Part shown: positions 23,149 through 34,390 of the stretch, piece after piece
How the letters are laid out: the number at the start of each line of letters is the position of its first letter
Numbering within the stretch: position 1 is the first letter of the stretch
Assembly (NCBI GenBank): GCA_029747015.1
Contig: JAKOGI010002236.1
Location: forward strand, 61,001-125,000
Reading direction: 5' to 3'
Source: Carnegiea gigantea
Taxonomy: Eukaryota > Streptophyta > Magnoliopsida > Caryophyllales > Cactaceae
Length of the DNA: 64,000 bases
Program-made: the position numbers and the translations under genes
Notes under the pieces: generated by a model
The model's input: the letters and a program-made list of their open reading frames with translations, nothing else
What the model was told of the DNA's origin: nothing
Database searches by the model: none

Positions 23149-24708
23149 TTGAAAGAAGATTTTGAGTAGTGTTTGTGAAAATAATGTCACATGCACAAAA
23201 TTAACATTTTTGAAAGTGAGTTTTTAAAAACTAGGGTAAAATATGTAAATTTTAAAAGTTATAGGCGTTTCTCATGACCTAGAATAGTGCAATTGGACCT
23301 AAAAAATAATTATTGAAGGTCCTTTTTTCTTAGTTACCATATAAATCAAAGTATTTTATAACTATTTCTGAAAATAAAGAGTTTTTTTTATTATTACACA
23401 ATAAGTTGTTATCCTTTGATAAATTAATTCGAATCTTGCCAACAGAAAGGAGTTACAAAAGTCACATGACATCCATGCTACCTTCGTTCAAGGATGCATC
23501 ATCATACATATTCCTAAGGACTTCACTTGCAGTATAGTCTATCCTCTACCCATTACTCAAGAAGGCTATAGCATTTGGCCATCTCTACTTTTTCTCATAT
23601 ATTTGTATCACAACTATCCTTCAATGTGCTCCTCTCTCTGCTTCGATTCACAGAATTTCGCACCTTCTAGAGTCGACGTGGATTTAAAATGTGGCCAACT
23701 TGTGATGAAACAGCTACATTGAAAGGTTTTTGAGTTGGCTGAACTGCATTTTTGCCGCGATATGGAACGCGATTTCAGCATTAGAGTTGTTTTTCCATAT
23801 CACGACCGAAACCGCAATCGTGACCCAAACCGCATTTTGAATCCTTGAGAGTCAATTCTTTAGTCCTATCGTCCCATCCCTCTTACTTACAAGTAGAGAT
23901 AGGAAGTCTCTCAGGGTAGAGATAAAGCAATTTGAAATTGGGAAATCATCACACATGATGACCTCAATTTGGGCAACATTGACTTTGTAAGTACATACTC
24001 CATTGCCCCAGCTTTGGACTGATCATAAAGGTCTTATCTTTGTTTTCCACTGAATATGTCATTGCTACTTCTGGTTTGCCAATTGCTCCCGTGCTTTCTT
24101 TTATTGATCTTTTTCACATGACGCAGCTGATGGGATCAAAGATGTAGCCCTGCTGTTGCTCATTCGAGGATTTCTTTCGGGTGCATACCAACAGTACCTC
24201 GATAATTAAAAAAGTAAAACCACAATCTCCTGATTATGCTACGGAAGCTTTTGTGAATTAAAATAAAACCAATCTGAGGTGCAAGGAGTGAGCTCTTTTA
24301 GTCCCTTCAAGTGCACCATTGATGAATTGTCAGCCCTCTCATTGGGAGAATATGCACCCCAAAAAAAATATATTGATCATTATGAAGCCAAGTTCAGAAT
24401 CCCCACCACTACTTGTGCTACATTGCTGCTAAAGCATCTGGGAATCAAAACAAGACCATAGAGTAGAGAAGCAAAGAGAAAGCTCTTCCAGCCTCTTCAA
24501 GTGCACCATTAATGAACTATAACAAGCCCTCTAATTGGCATAGTAAATGTAAGGATCTCTATCACACCCTTCTGTGTAGGGTCAGCTCTGTGTCATGGGC
24601 TGAACTCAAACTTAAACCTGTGTGGAGCTAGCAAAATCACTTGGAATCCTTCCTTAGTTCGCTAGTAATCCTTAAGTGATGCTTGCCGCATACTTAAGAA
24701 GTTAAGTA

Positions 24709-24754
<46 letters not shown>

Positions 24755-25887
24755 CTCTCAAAGAGAACTTAGACAGAAAGTGGACACAAGAAAGTGTAGG
24801 AGAATGCCTTATATTGCACTTGGAAATGCTTAGTGCACAAATGAGCCGCATTGGGAGTATATATACACATCCACCTTCTCAATGAATGGAAAAGATCTAT
24901 TTGGTCATACGACTAATTTTGTACATCCAGGATATTCTATACAAATATCCAAGATTCTGCACAAGTATTGAATTATTTATAATCCTATGGAATACTCTAG
25001 AATATACCTTAGAGAAATCCAGGGCATCCAAGAGTGGTCATTGACATCAGCTATTGGAGCACTTTGTCTGTGCATTAAGTACTACTAATGGCTTTCCTCC
25101 ACATGTTGGTGGCCCTTGGCTCATGGTCTATCTCTTGTACATAGCAAGGAAGAGAATAACAAGATGTGATGATGATCCTGGAAAATAGAAATTCAATTTC
25201 CCTCTTAAGAATGTAAAGTTACAACTCAAGACCATTTTGACAATAGCCAAATAACTTACCGAAACCGCCAATGTGATTTTCACCTTAAGATATGCAAAAT
25301 TTGCACTGTAAAAGAAAACTTCACAAGAATCAATAGTCATTGGTATATTAAGAAGCAAAATGTACTATAGAGATTCAAGATCTCCTGGATCCTAATTTTT
25401 AATACAAAATTTCCTTTTTGCTCTTAAACTTCGAAGACAACCCTCAAAGCACATTTCCAAACAAAATAAAATCCCTAATGTGCATAATGCACATGACATC
25501 TAGTCCCAATTCTAAGCAAGTTTCTGCTCCACAGAGAAACACATAATACAAATAATACATTTGCACATTAATGTTAATGTTTCTAGATCACAGGAATTGA
25601 CTGGAACCTCTTAAGTCACATGTCTAACCAGGAAAAATATACGAAGGTACCTCAAGTTTTGTATAAAAAACAAATAGGACCTCAGTTTTTAAAATAACGG
25701 TAAGATACATTAACTTATGAAATAACCAACAGAAAGGACTCGATTTACTATTCTAATTTTAATATAATACTCTAATCTTTTCCTATTTGCAAATCAAACC
25801 CCAATCCTTAAGAACTTACTTTCGCAAATTTTAAACTTGTACATTTGATATTTTGCTCATTAATTTTACTCGAAGCCCTTTTTAATT
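23149..25887. other. Spacer between head-to-head viral copies
   Basis: About 2.7 kb separates the two primer sites. The few hundred bases nearest each site show weak mutual similarity and may be viral leader. The middle has no credible gene. A short duplication (TTCAAGTGCACCATT at ~24308 and ~24503) and a (CA)20 microsatellite are present. Sequence around 23710-23830 rich in CGCGAT/AACCGCA resembles a common dispersed plant repeat, with a weaker copy near 52800-52880. Confidence 0.5.
24711..24750. repeat. (CA)20 microsatellite
   Basis: Forty bases of perfect CA dinucleotide repeat, likely length-polymorphic. Confidence 0.97.
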
Positions 25888-25900
25888 TGGTATCCGAGCC
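25888..25900 (+). other. Pararetrovirus B primer-binding site (Met-tRNA type)
   Basis: TGGTATCCGAGCC has one mismatch to the usual TGGTATCAGAGCC complement of initiator Met tRNA. It marks the genome origin of the viral copy. Confidence 0.8.
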
Positions 25901-26019
25901 ACATGACAAAAAATAATTAAGATAATTAGGAGTAATTAGTAGTTAATTAAGCTTATTAACTGTGTTTAATGCTTGAATCTTCATCTTCTTGTCCTGCTCC
26001 TAATTATTTTCATATTGTG

Positions 26020-26330
26020 CATTCACCAAAAGAAACCACTTCAATAACACCTCAACTAAACTATATCACTGATGTAGTTTTAGAAGCCGAATTAGCAAAA
26101 ATTAAGGCTAAAGTTAAGGAGATTAAGAAGTAACTGTCGATAATCCATCTTTCTTTGACATAGTGAAAAATTTGGTTTAAGTATTAGTACTCCATTTCAG
26201 CGTAATATCATTTTCCAAAATCCAAAAAACAAAAATCCATTTCATTCGCATGATGTAAAAATCCAAAAAGAAGTAGAAAAAAAACCAACTGAAAAATTGT
26301 CCGAAAAAGTAGAGAAAGAAGAAGAGGATG
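26020..26330 (+). pseudogene. Pararetrovirus B: N-terminal coiled-coil region
   Basis: The plus-strand translation contains ITPQLNYITDVVLEAELAKI and KAKVKEIKK before a stop near 26131, then a Lys/Glu-rich region with several stops. It aligns with 22740-23078 of the minus-strand copy. It starts ~130 bp after the primer site. Role unknown; I see no movement-protein motif. Confidence 0.6.
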
Positions 26331-26586
26331 GAGAATAAGCACTATAATCTTGAGGAATTACAGAACATGTTTGATAAAGAACGAAATCCGGAAGAATTAA
26401 ACAAAATTATGTATGCAATAGTTGATAAGCATGATGTACTATCTTATAATAATGAAGAAACAAATAATGTCCACTTAGAAGAAGAAATATATCGGTAGAT
26501 GAACCTAATTAAACTAAATGATCTTAATTTTTTACCTTTAGAAGAAATCACAAGGAAACCGGATAAGAAAATATGGAAAGATCGTA

Positions 26587-27371
26587 TTGGACGACGAAAT
26601 CAATAAGATAGGAAAAGAACTTAACATAGATGAAATCGAGTCCAATGTAGTTAACAATGTTATTCCTAAACCTAAAGAATTTGAAGAACCTTCTAGGAAA
26701 CATACTCATTTTATGAGACCTAGATACATTCCAGCAGGACGTACAACTAATTTATTTTTTTTAAGTTTATCCCAAGGAAAATTACGACCTTTGAAGAAAT
26801 TGGCCTTACCCCAATTAGCCAAGCAGGATACATCTTAAACATCGATGGAGCTCGTAATAGAGAATAAATATTTGAGTATTGGAAAAGAGGTATGAATATT
26901 GTCCTAAATTTAAATACGATATGGACAGCTGAAAATTTCCTAAATTATATCGAACATAGTTTTTCTGGCACTGTAGCTGACGGATATGATTCATTAAATG
27001 AGAACGGTAAAAAAGTATTAAGAATGATGGAAACACCAGCTACAATGTTTAAAAATTTATGTAAGGAAATCAAAACTGAATTTATTAGAGCTAAACTTGA
27101 TTCTGAGGAAACCGTTAGAGAATGGCAAAGAAAGATTAATAATATAGAATTATGGCATATGAGATGTCTGGATAATTATATTTCTAAATTTAGTCAATAT
27201 TATTACAAAATTGGACATAAGGAAACCAATCTTGGTATGCTCTATGACAAATTAACATATCCGATAAATTCTATAATCAATGAAAAGTACATTGCATGGC
27301 ATGAGAAAGCAGATGTCATTAACACCCTTTGTTTAAGAATTTCTTATCTGAGAAAATGGGTCAATGATTAA
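26587..27371 (+). pseudogene. Pararetrovirus B: capsid protein region
   Basis: The first frame (26587-26838) has an acidic N-terminus and RPRYIPAGRTTNLFF. The second (26892-27371, 159 codons) has WTAENFLNYIEHSFSGTVAD, NLCKEIKTEFIRAKLD, NYISKFSQYYYKIGH and a Lys/Trp-rich end. The order of these helical blocks ahead of a CCHC knuckle is what caulimovirid capsids show. A frame change near 26838 and a stop at 27369-27371 break it. This is the best preserved coding part of either copy. It is a structural protein, packaging the genome, in the ancestor. Confidence 0.75.
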
Positions 27372-27589
27372 TGTCTCAATCTCCAAAAACAAAAGAAAAT
27401 GAAGAAACAGTTTTTTAGCCTGTAGGGATTCTCCTCACCAACGGGAAAAGAACTCGAAAGGAGAAGAAAAAAAAATTTACAAGAAAAAGAGCTTAAACAA
27501 GCAAAGGGGAGAGAAATATGAAAGAAAATTTTATAAGAAACCAGGCCTAAAAAAAGAAGATTTTTTTAGAAAAGCTGCTTACTGTCCTG

Positions 27590-27821
27590 CAAGGAAAAAC
27601 AACGGCTAGTGTTGGCATGTGGAGAAGTAGGAAATTATACAAATGAATGCAAAAATAGGAAGAATAATAAGCTTATTGAAACTTTGAGTAGTCTAGATTA
27701 CTTTGAGTTTAGTAAAGAAGAGGCACTAGATCTAGCTTTGAAAAATAACAACAGAATTGTTGAGATTGTACTAGAAGATGAATATGAAGAAAAAGTAATT
27801 ATGAAGAAAATAGTCATATGA
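27590..27821 (+). pseudogene. Pararetrovirus B: capsid zinc knuckle and acidic tail
   Basis: The frame reads ACGEVGNYTNECKNRKNNKL. This is a CCHC-type knuckle whose first Cys lies in a different frame just upstream and whose His position is Asn, so metal binding is doubtful. An acidic tail follows. It aligns with 20305-20526 of copy A. Confidence 0.7.
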
Positions 27822-28739
27822 TGGAAGGAGACCTAGAAATAAAAGAATATAAGTATGATGTGGAAGAAGTTAATCTCATTAATTAGAAAAACATCCTTAA
27901 GCATAACAAAGATAAAAAGTATAGATATATCCATATTGAAAGTGTCCAAGTGCAAATTACTCTTTTACAGTATTATGGGAAAAATATTGATCTGTATACT
28001 TTACTCTGTGATTTTAGACATACCAAATTTAATAATCAAATTATGGCATGGATTAAGACTAATTCATGCAATGGATTAGTATGATTCAATTACCGATCTG
28101 GATATTATGTAAGCTAAAAGATGAATTTGTCAAAAACTTCCTATCCCTTAAGATAAAAATAGTTGGGATGGACATCAAAGAGGAGGATACACACTAAGGC
28201 TATTTTAAAAAATAATCCACAAATTAAATAATACTATAGATCCACAGACTAAAGTAACAGTGATAAAGGCAGAAAAATTTAAAACTCCTACTCCAATGTA
28301 AAAAAGTAAGAGGATAAAGTCTAAACCACAGGAGATAAAAATCGATAGATCTTAGATATCTACCTTTGCTAATCCCACAAAAATCAATAAGAAAAATGTG
28401 ATAAAAATTGATGAGAATGGTAAAATTACTATAAAACCCCAATTATTACGAAACATGAGTGCAAGATCAAAATAGGGAGAAGGCTCTTCATCAACTAAAG
28501 AAGAGCTCAAAGAAGATGATACAATTAGTATGGCCAGTGAAATAAGTAGAATAGGTTTTGAACCCAAAGGACAAAATGTTGGCCGAAGTATAAGTCTAGA
28601 TAGAAAGGTCATTGGATATAAAACAAGAACTATTAGTGAAGTAATTTATGAGGATGAATTAGTCAAAAATATGACTATGAAGATATGTTATAAAGTCACC
28701 AACACAAATCCTAACAGTATATAGATACCAATAAATGTA
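27822..28739 (+). pseudogene. Pararetrovirus B: conserved region of unknown function
   Basis: This ~0.9 kb between capsid and protease is rich in stops but clearly shared with copy A (19300-20300), for example KPGxxxGRSISLDRK-like sequence near 28570-28610. I cannot assign a domain. It may be the decayed remnant of another polyprotein segment. Confidence 0.5.
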
Positions 28740-29000
28740 TGTTTAGAGGGATATAATAAATATAAATTGTGTGCCGACATAGATAGTGGTTGTTCTGTAT
28801 ACTTTGGAAAAAGATCGTTATTTCTAGAATTTATGTGGAAAAAAGCCAAAAATTCTTTACAAGTAAGGATAGCTGACAATAGCACAATGAGTTATAAGGA
28901 GGCTATAGAAGGGTTATTCATAGAAATAGAAAGAGTCCAATGCATTATCCCAGTTCTATAGGCTACAGATCAACCCTCTCATGATATGATTATTGAAAAT
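28740..29000 (+). pseudogene. Pararetrovirus B: aspartic protease
   Basis: The frame 28767-28961 carries MCADIDSGCSVYFGKRSLF with the D-S-G catalytic triad intact, followed by KNSLQVRIADNSTMSYKE and GLFIEIERVQCIIPV. This is a retropepsin fold of caulimovirid type, which processes the viral polyprotein. A stop at about 28962 cuts it off from RT. Copy A has lost the catalytic Asp at the same place. Confidence 0.78.
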
Positions 29001-29099
29001 AATTTTCAAAGGTTGTATTCCCCATGGACACATACCATAAACTAAATAATATTTATAATTAATGGTCACTCAGTTCCTATTGAAAAATTAAGCAAGGCT

Positions 29100-29880
29100 T
29101 ACACTCATTAGAAGATTGAATTCACATAGAGCCAGCGTGGTAAGAAAGTAATGCTTGCACAATGTGAGATAGCACTAGCGATCTCAGTACTTGAGTTACC
29201 TATTAAAGAGATGATTGCTAAAGAACAAGAGACACTATGCAAAGAACTCTACTCAGATGACCCGCTAAAATTTTGGGATAAAGATAAAACATTTGCAAAG
29301 ATTACTTTATTAAATCCCAACACTATTATTCGAGTCAAACAAATAGTGTATACACAGCATGATATTCAAGAATTTGATAAATAAATCAAAGGACTTCTAC
29401 ACAATAGATTAATTAGAAATAGCAAGAGTACTTATACCAGTCCCGCTTTTGTGATCAAAAAATCATGCTGAAGAGAAAAGGGGAAAAACAAGAATGGTAA
29501 TCAATTACAAAAGCTTAATGATAATATTGCCTTTGATGATTATTATATTCTTAACAAAATAGTCCTTTTTAATATAATTCAAGGAGCCTCTTGGTTCTCG
29601 AAAATGGATTACAAAATTGGATACTGATAGATAAAGATGGACAAAGAAAGCATTCCTTTACCTGCTTTGAGTGCCCCCTCAAGGACATTATGAATGACCA
29701 ATATTCCATTTGGTCTAAAGAATGCACCTCAGATATACTTGTCGTTTCGAAGACCATAGAACAACACAAAGATGATGTCATAGCTGTCACCCAAAGATGC
29801 AATGATCATGATATTATCCTTGGTAAGAACAAATGTATTAATGTTGAATAAGAAATTGAGTTCTTAGATCTAGAGATAAA
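29100..29880 (+). pseudogene. Pararetrovirus B: reverse transcriptase, catalytic box deleted
   Basis: RT blocks are visible in changing frames: a frame at 29151-29384, then TSPAFVIKK near 29440, RMVINYKS near 29492, a palm segment near 29600, and FGLKNAPQ near 29710. Directly after FGLKNAPQ the sequence jumps to ILVVSKTIEQHKDDVIAVTQ in another frame. The tract that should carry the paired catalytic Asp residues is missing, so the polymerase is dead regardless of the stops. Confidence 0.75.
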
Positions 29881-30089
29881 AGTTGAACAAATCATCCTAC
29901 AAAAGCATATCTTAGAAAAAATAAAAATTTTCCTGAAAGATTGAAGACAGGAAGCAGTTAGAAAGGTTTCTTAGATGCCTGAGCTATGCTTCAGATTTTA
30001 TTAAAGATCTAGCTAAATTAAGAAAGCCATTGCAGCAAAAACTCAAGAAAGAAGTAAGTTGGACATGGACCATTAGCGATTCAAAGATT

Positions 30090-30410
30090 GTTCAGAACTT
30101 CAAAAAGATGTGTAAAAATCTTCCTGCTCTTAATTTGCCTAATGAAGGAGATAATTTAATTCTTGAGGCAGATGCCAGCAATAAGCACTGAATATAGTAC
30201 TCAAAATCAAAGAGCGAGAAAAACTTTGTAAATATTGCGGTGAAAGTTTTAATAAAGCATAATGTAACTATTCCACTATGGAAAAAGAAATCCTTACGGT
30301 CATAAGGGGAATTGAAAAGTTCTCAATCTTTTCAGCCCCAAAACCCTTTCTTATTCAAATTGATTGCAAAGGAATACTTGGTTTATGAAAAAGAATTTAT
30401 CAAATATGCA
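30090..30410 (+). pseudogene. Pararetrovirus B: RNase H remnant
   Basis: Plus-strand translation gives LPALNLPNEGDNLILEADAS near 30120-30180 (first catalytic Asp) and STMEKEILTVIRGIEKFS near 30270-30325 (catalytic Glu), then PKPFLIQIDCKGI (third acidic position). The pieces lie in different frames because of indels near 30185 and 30240. RNase H follows RT with no integrase after it, as in pararetroviruses. Confidence 0.75.
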
Positions 30411-30514
30411 AACGCAAGCGCGACTTCAGCATTAGTAATTATGGCTTAATCGGTTTCCTTTCTCTATTGAACATATACAGGGATCGAAGAATTCTCTAGT
30501 AGATAGTTTAACTC

Positions 30515-31060
30515 GTGAGCTTATTAATAGTGATCATCAGAGCAGTACTCCTGCTGGAAAAGGAGGAAATCGAAAATGAAATGCCATTATTACTAGAGTG
30601 GGTTTCTCCTTCTAGTAGAGGCCTTATTGATATTTCGGAATTCCATACAAAAAGTACATCATGTTTTGGTATGCTGTCTTCTGCCTACCTAATAGCCCAA
30701 AGATTTAGCCTTCTAGAGTTACAAATTAATTACCTAAGATATCCTTATGATATTCAAGAAAAAATAAGTTCTCATGTCCAAGAAAAATGGTTCAACGAGT
30801 GGTATGCAGCCTACATCGACTACTATCACAATTATTTCTATGATATTTATAAATCATGGAGTACTAAAATCAACTTTTTCGATAGATCTGGAGTTGGTGG
30901 TGTTAGTTTCCTAATAAATTCAATCTCTCTAGATAATCTAGTTATGAATGCCTGCGAATATGGAATGTTAGTTTATCTCGTAGAAATCCCAGATCTGAAG
31001 TGCCCATTTTTCTTAAGACTAACAGAGTTTCAACAGTGCATGTTCAAAAGGATTCATTAG
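30515..31060 (+). pseudogene. Pararetrovirus B: 3' ORF of unknown function
   Basis: This is a 181-codon open frame with the central block INYLRYPYDIQEKISSHVQE and KWFNEWYAAYIDYYHNYFYD, and VGGVSFLINSISLDN downstream. It has a homologue in copy A at 17619-17849, so it is part of the virus. Similar DNA continues to about 31400 beyond the stop at 31058-31060, so the original protein was probably longer. The high Tyr/Phe content and lack of a known motif prevent a functional call. In florendovirus-like genomes a small ORF of unknown role sits at this place. Confidence 0.6.
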
Positions 31061-31787
31061 ATTCTTACATCTCCTGATCGTCCAATAAAAATTCTATACA
31101 ATAGATGTCTATACATTGAAGTACATTGCGCACTGATTGGAAAGGCCAAAGCAGCCCATTGTTTTGTTTGGTTCAACTAGTTGATTTAGATGATCCCAAT
31201 AATCAATGACAAGAGTAGTTTCCAGGATGACAAGAATTAGGCAGTGATCCTGCTTTAACAAGAGCCATCAAATTTTATAACATTTATCATCAAATGTAGG
31301 CATTAATTGAATAAGGAAGAACATTAATGCATTACGGGAACACTACTTTCATTTATCATAATGAGTTTAGCAAATATGTGAAGTAGAAGGAGCTACGTCA
31401 GAAGATGTCTTTCATTATCTCTTTGATGTTGGAGCTGGAAACTTCATATCTAGAAAAAGGAAAGAAATACCTTCATGGATTATTTGAAAAAATGGGATCT
31501 AGAGCATCTTCAACTTCATGAAGATTTTGATGATTATCTGGATAATGATGGGCTGGAAAACTTTTTTTAAATTGGAGATGAAGGCATGCAGAATCTCAAT
31601 ATGGATGACTAGTCTTATCAGCATTAGAGGCTCTGAAAAGTGGTTGCTTAATTGTTGTACTATTTTGTCCAGTGTTAGATCGGTAAAATAATGCTATCTA
31701 CTGTAGCCATGTGCAGACAGTTGTAATCATGTAAAAATATCACTATATACTGTAGCCATTAGGGCATGCTGTGTAGTCCATCTCCTC

Positions 31788-31794
31788 TATAAAA
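31788..31794 (+). promoter_or_regulatory. TATA box of the viral pregenomic promoter
   Basis: CTCTATAAAAGGAGAGG at this point closely resembles 35S-type promoters of plant pararetroviruses. It lies downstream of the last viral ORF, and upstream sequence has repeated CTGTAGCCAT motifs (31700-31760) that might be enhancer elements. Confidence 0.75.
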
Positions 31795-31956
31795 GGAGAG
31801 GCTGAATGCTGAGAAGAGATACAGTCATTTGAGTATACTTGAACAAAAGAGAAGTCAAGATTCTCCATTTCTCTATGAGCAAGCATCTCTAATGATCTTA
31901 GTAACTTAAGTCCCTCTCTAATCTTTCCATTGTAATATTTTCACTTTCAAACTTTC

Positions 31957-31962
31957 AATAAA
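31957..31962 (+). terminator. Poly(A) signal AATAAA of the viral transcript
   Basis: AATAAA lies ~170 bp after the TATA box. In pararetroviruses the poly(A) signal is just downstream of the transcription start so that the pregenomic RNA is terminally redundant. The spacing here fits. Confidence 0.65.
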
Positions 31963-31980
31963 AGAAGTTTCCCAGTAGGG

Positions 31981-33136
31981 AACGTTATTTAGTTAAACCT
32001 TATTTCTCAAATATTATAATTTCTTGATTAAAGTCTCACTATCCTTTAAAATACAAAATTTGATTAGTGACTACAGTTTGAAGTAGGAAACGAAAAAGAT
32101 CTGTGTTGTGCCCGATCTAAGGAATGTGTGGTTGAGATTAACAATTTATGTAAACCAGAAGTTAGGGGAACGTCGGAGTCCAGCGCTAACTAAGTTCAGG
32201 TAATGGTCGAAACTTCCTAATTAAGTTTTAATTATTTTGCTAAGCATGGTGGGCCTATAATTATAGAAAATATAATATTTATGATAAGTAGTAGATTGTG
32301 ATAACTAGTATCAATAAAGTCATTACAAGAAGTCCAAACGTTAATGTAAGTTTAGTTTTAAAAAAGAAGCCCAAAAGTTTGAGTATTTATACTTTGTATC
32401 TCATTTGGGCCAAAGTTGAAAATTTCTAAAAGCTTAGGGCGAAAATAATAAGAAAAAAGGACCTAAGAGTCCATCATTCGAAAACTAAGGGTATCTCAGA
32501 GTCATTTTTCTGTCTGGCTGTAAGCAGCAAAAAGATTTCTGCTCAGTATCTTTAACATGCATATGACTATATGAGTTGTCTGCCAAAGGAAAAGTCTTAA
32601 TTCCACAGTCCAAATAACACTCAGGCAGTCAGGTTATGAATGTAAGAAATATGTAGTGTGGTGTAAGATTCACGTAGCTGCAGGAGGCAAGAAGATGCAT
32701 TGTGGACTATGAGAAACCATGGCAAATGAAATAACAAAAGTTTAAGAAGGTCGCTGTAAATATTAACAGTAGAAAATGCTTCTTTAAGTATGAAGCAATA
32801 GGTGGCAACAAATATTGATTTTTTTTTATAAAGCTTTTCAGGTTGTGGAGCTCAACCCTCTTCGCAGCTCTTCGACAAAACTTAGTACTTGTTCTTGCCA
32901 ATCCTCATTATTAAAAGTTAGGTTCACCATGTCCTTGTGTAGTGTGGGAAAGTTGACACCTAGTTGATAAAAGAAGGCCTTTATCAAATGGAAATCTCAA
33001 CTGCTACACATTATATATGCAAGTTGATCAAGACATTCACAAAAATAGAAGTCAGTAGTACCAGCAAGAATAGAAACTAGACAAGGAGTTATTTCCTCTT
33101 CAAATTCTGCACATGCTCCTGAACTTAAATAGGAAC
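31981..33136. other. Viral leader-like and unassigned sequence
   Basis: The first ~270 bp after the poly(A) signal may be continued viral leader. The rest shows no gene or terminal repeat. The short minus ORF at 32707-32901 has no recognisable features. Confidence 0.4.
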
Positions 33137-33969
33137 TTTGGTAGTGTTTGGTTGGGAAATCATTTTCCCTGGAAAATGTCTTTCCACTGAAAGTAGATTT
33201 TTATATCAAATTTTCCATCATTTGGTGCAAGGTAAATAATTTACCATGGAAAAAAAATGAGAAAATAAAAACTGAACTATTTTAGGGGTGACAAAGGTCA
33301 ATTAAATTGTCGTGGTCAAGATAAGGGTTAACCAAATTAAAGAATTTTGCACTCAAAATTTAGATTTGAGTTTCTTTGGATCTTTCCCATTTGATAATCA
33401 AGCTTCATTTCAAACTGTTTAAGATGTTTTAATTGGCATAAAATGTGAATTGAATTATTTAAGTGGTGGAAATAAATGTTGACCAAATGAAAGAATGTGG
33501 CACCCAAAATTTAGATTTGAGCTTGTTTGCATCTTTCCTATATGATAATCAAGCTTCATTCCAAACTATTTAAGATGTTTTAATAGCAGAAAATGCCAAC
33601 TAAATTATTTAAGCGGCAAACTATGCTAACTGAGTTACCATAGTGGTGACAAATGTTAATCAAATGAAAGAATTTTGTGCTCAAAATTTAGATTTGAGAT
33701 TCTTTTAATCTTTCCCCTTGGATATTTATGTTTCAATCTAAACAATTTACATTGGATTTTGTTGAACTCTTATTGACCATATCGTCTATTTTTTCCCTGC
33801 AGTTTGGAGGAAAATCCACTTATGCCCAAAAATCCAGGAAGATATTTTCCTTATCTTCGAGGAAATCCATTTTCTCTGAAATTTTTTCCCTATATTTTCA
33901 GTACCAAACACCCGAAAATTGGAAAATAGGTTTCTAGAAAAATAATTTTGAGCCCAACATACACTGCCC
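33137..33969. mobile_element. MITE-like element with internal tandem repeats
   Basis: The left end GGTAGTGTTTGGTTGGG and the right end ...CCCAACATACACTGCC form imperfect terminal inverted repeats. GGAAAAT/ATTTTCC-rich subterminal sequence resembles the ends of the 56.44 kb element. No transposase and no clear target duplication. Three tandem units fill the middle. Confidence 0.55.
33327..33745. repeat. Three diverged tandem units of ~150-178 bp
   Basis: Each unit begins ACCAAAT.AAAGAAT.TTG. and continues with CTCAAAATTTAGATTTGAG, CTTTCC, TGATAATCAAGCTTCAT and AACT.TTTAAGATGTTTTAAT. Starts are near 33327, 33480 and 33657; the third is shortened. Confidence 0.8.
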
Positions 33970-34390
33970 ATAAATGTCACAAAGTGTACCAGCCAAGCAT
34001 GTTATTAACATTTCATCCTTGTAGATTTATTACATTCAACCTACTAAACACACTAAAGTGAATCAGAAACACTAATGCAACATCAAAATGCCAAGAGAAC
34101 TCACCAAAGGTCTGCAACCCAAGCCCTAAACCTTCAAAGACCTCTATCCAAAGGTCCTCTCTAAGCTGCATAAAGCTATGCCCTCAATCACAAGGAACTA
34201 ACGACAGTAAAGTCATGGGATCCTGTGATTGCTACAATGAATCTAGGAAATACTTTAATGGCATCAAACTAATATACAAAGAAGGCAGCATAGGTAATGA
34301 TTTTTGCTACAATGTAAACCTGCAGAGACTAAGTGATGGGAATTAAGAATGCTATTGTAGAATTCAGGAAGTGATTTACCTAAAAAGCTG
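33970..34390. other. Unassigned intergenic sequence
   Basis: No coding or repeat signal was recognised between the MITE-like element and the Tat-type left LTR. Confidence 0.4.

Larger units (their letters stand above)
25888..31980 (+). mobile_element. Endogenous pararetrovirus copy B (Caulimoviridae-like), plus strand
   Basis: This is the longer viral copy, running from a Met-tRNA primer site to a promoter and poly(A) signal. The order is coiled-coil N-terminus, capsid with zinc knuckle, a ~1 kb conserved region I do not recognise, aspartic protease, reverse transcriptase, RNase H, a separate 3' ORF, then a TATA box at 31788 and AATAAA at 31957. That is the layout of a terminally redundant pregenomic RNA from a plant pararetrovirus. 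No integrase is present, which argues against a retrotransposon. Stops, frameshifts and at least one deletion in RT make it incapable of replication. No movement-protein domain was recognised. The genus is uncertain; florendovirus-like is my best guess from the layout. Confidence 0.85.

Noticed and set aside
24540..25140. Possible solo LTR around the CA repeat
   Set aside because: A TATATATA sequence is present, but no TG/CA termini or duplication could be paired.
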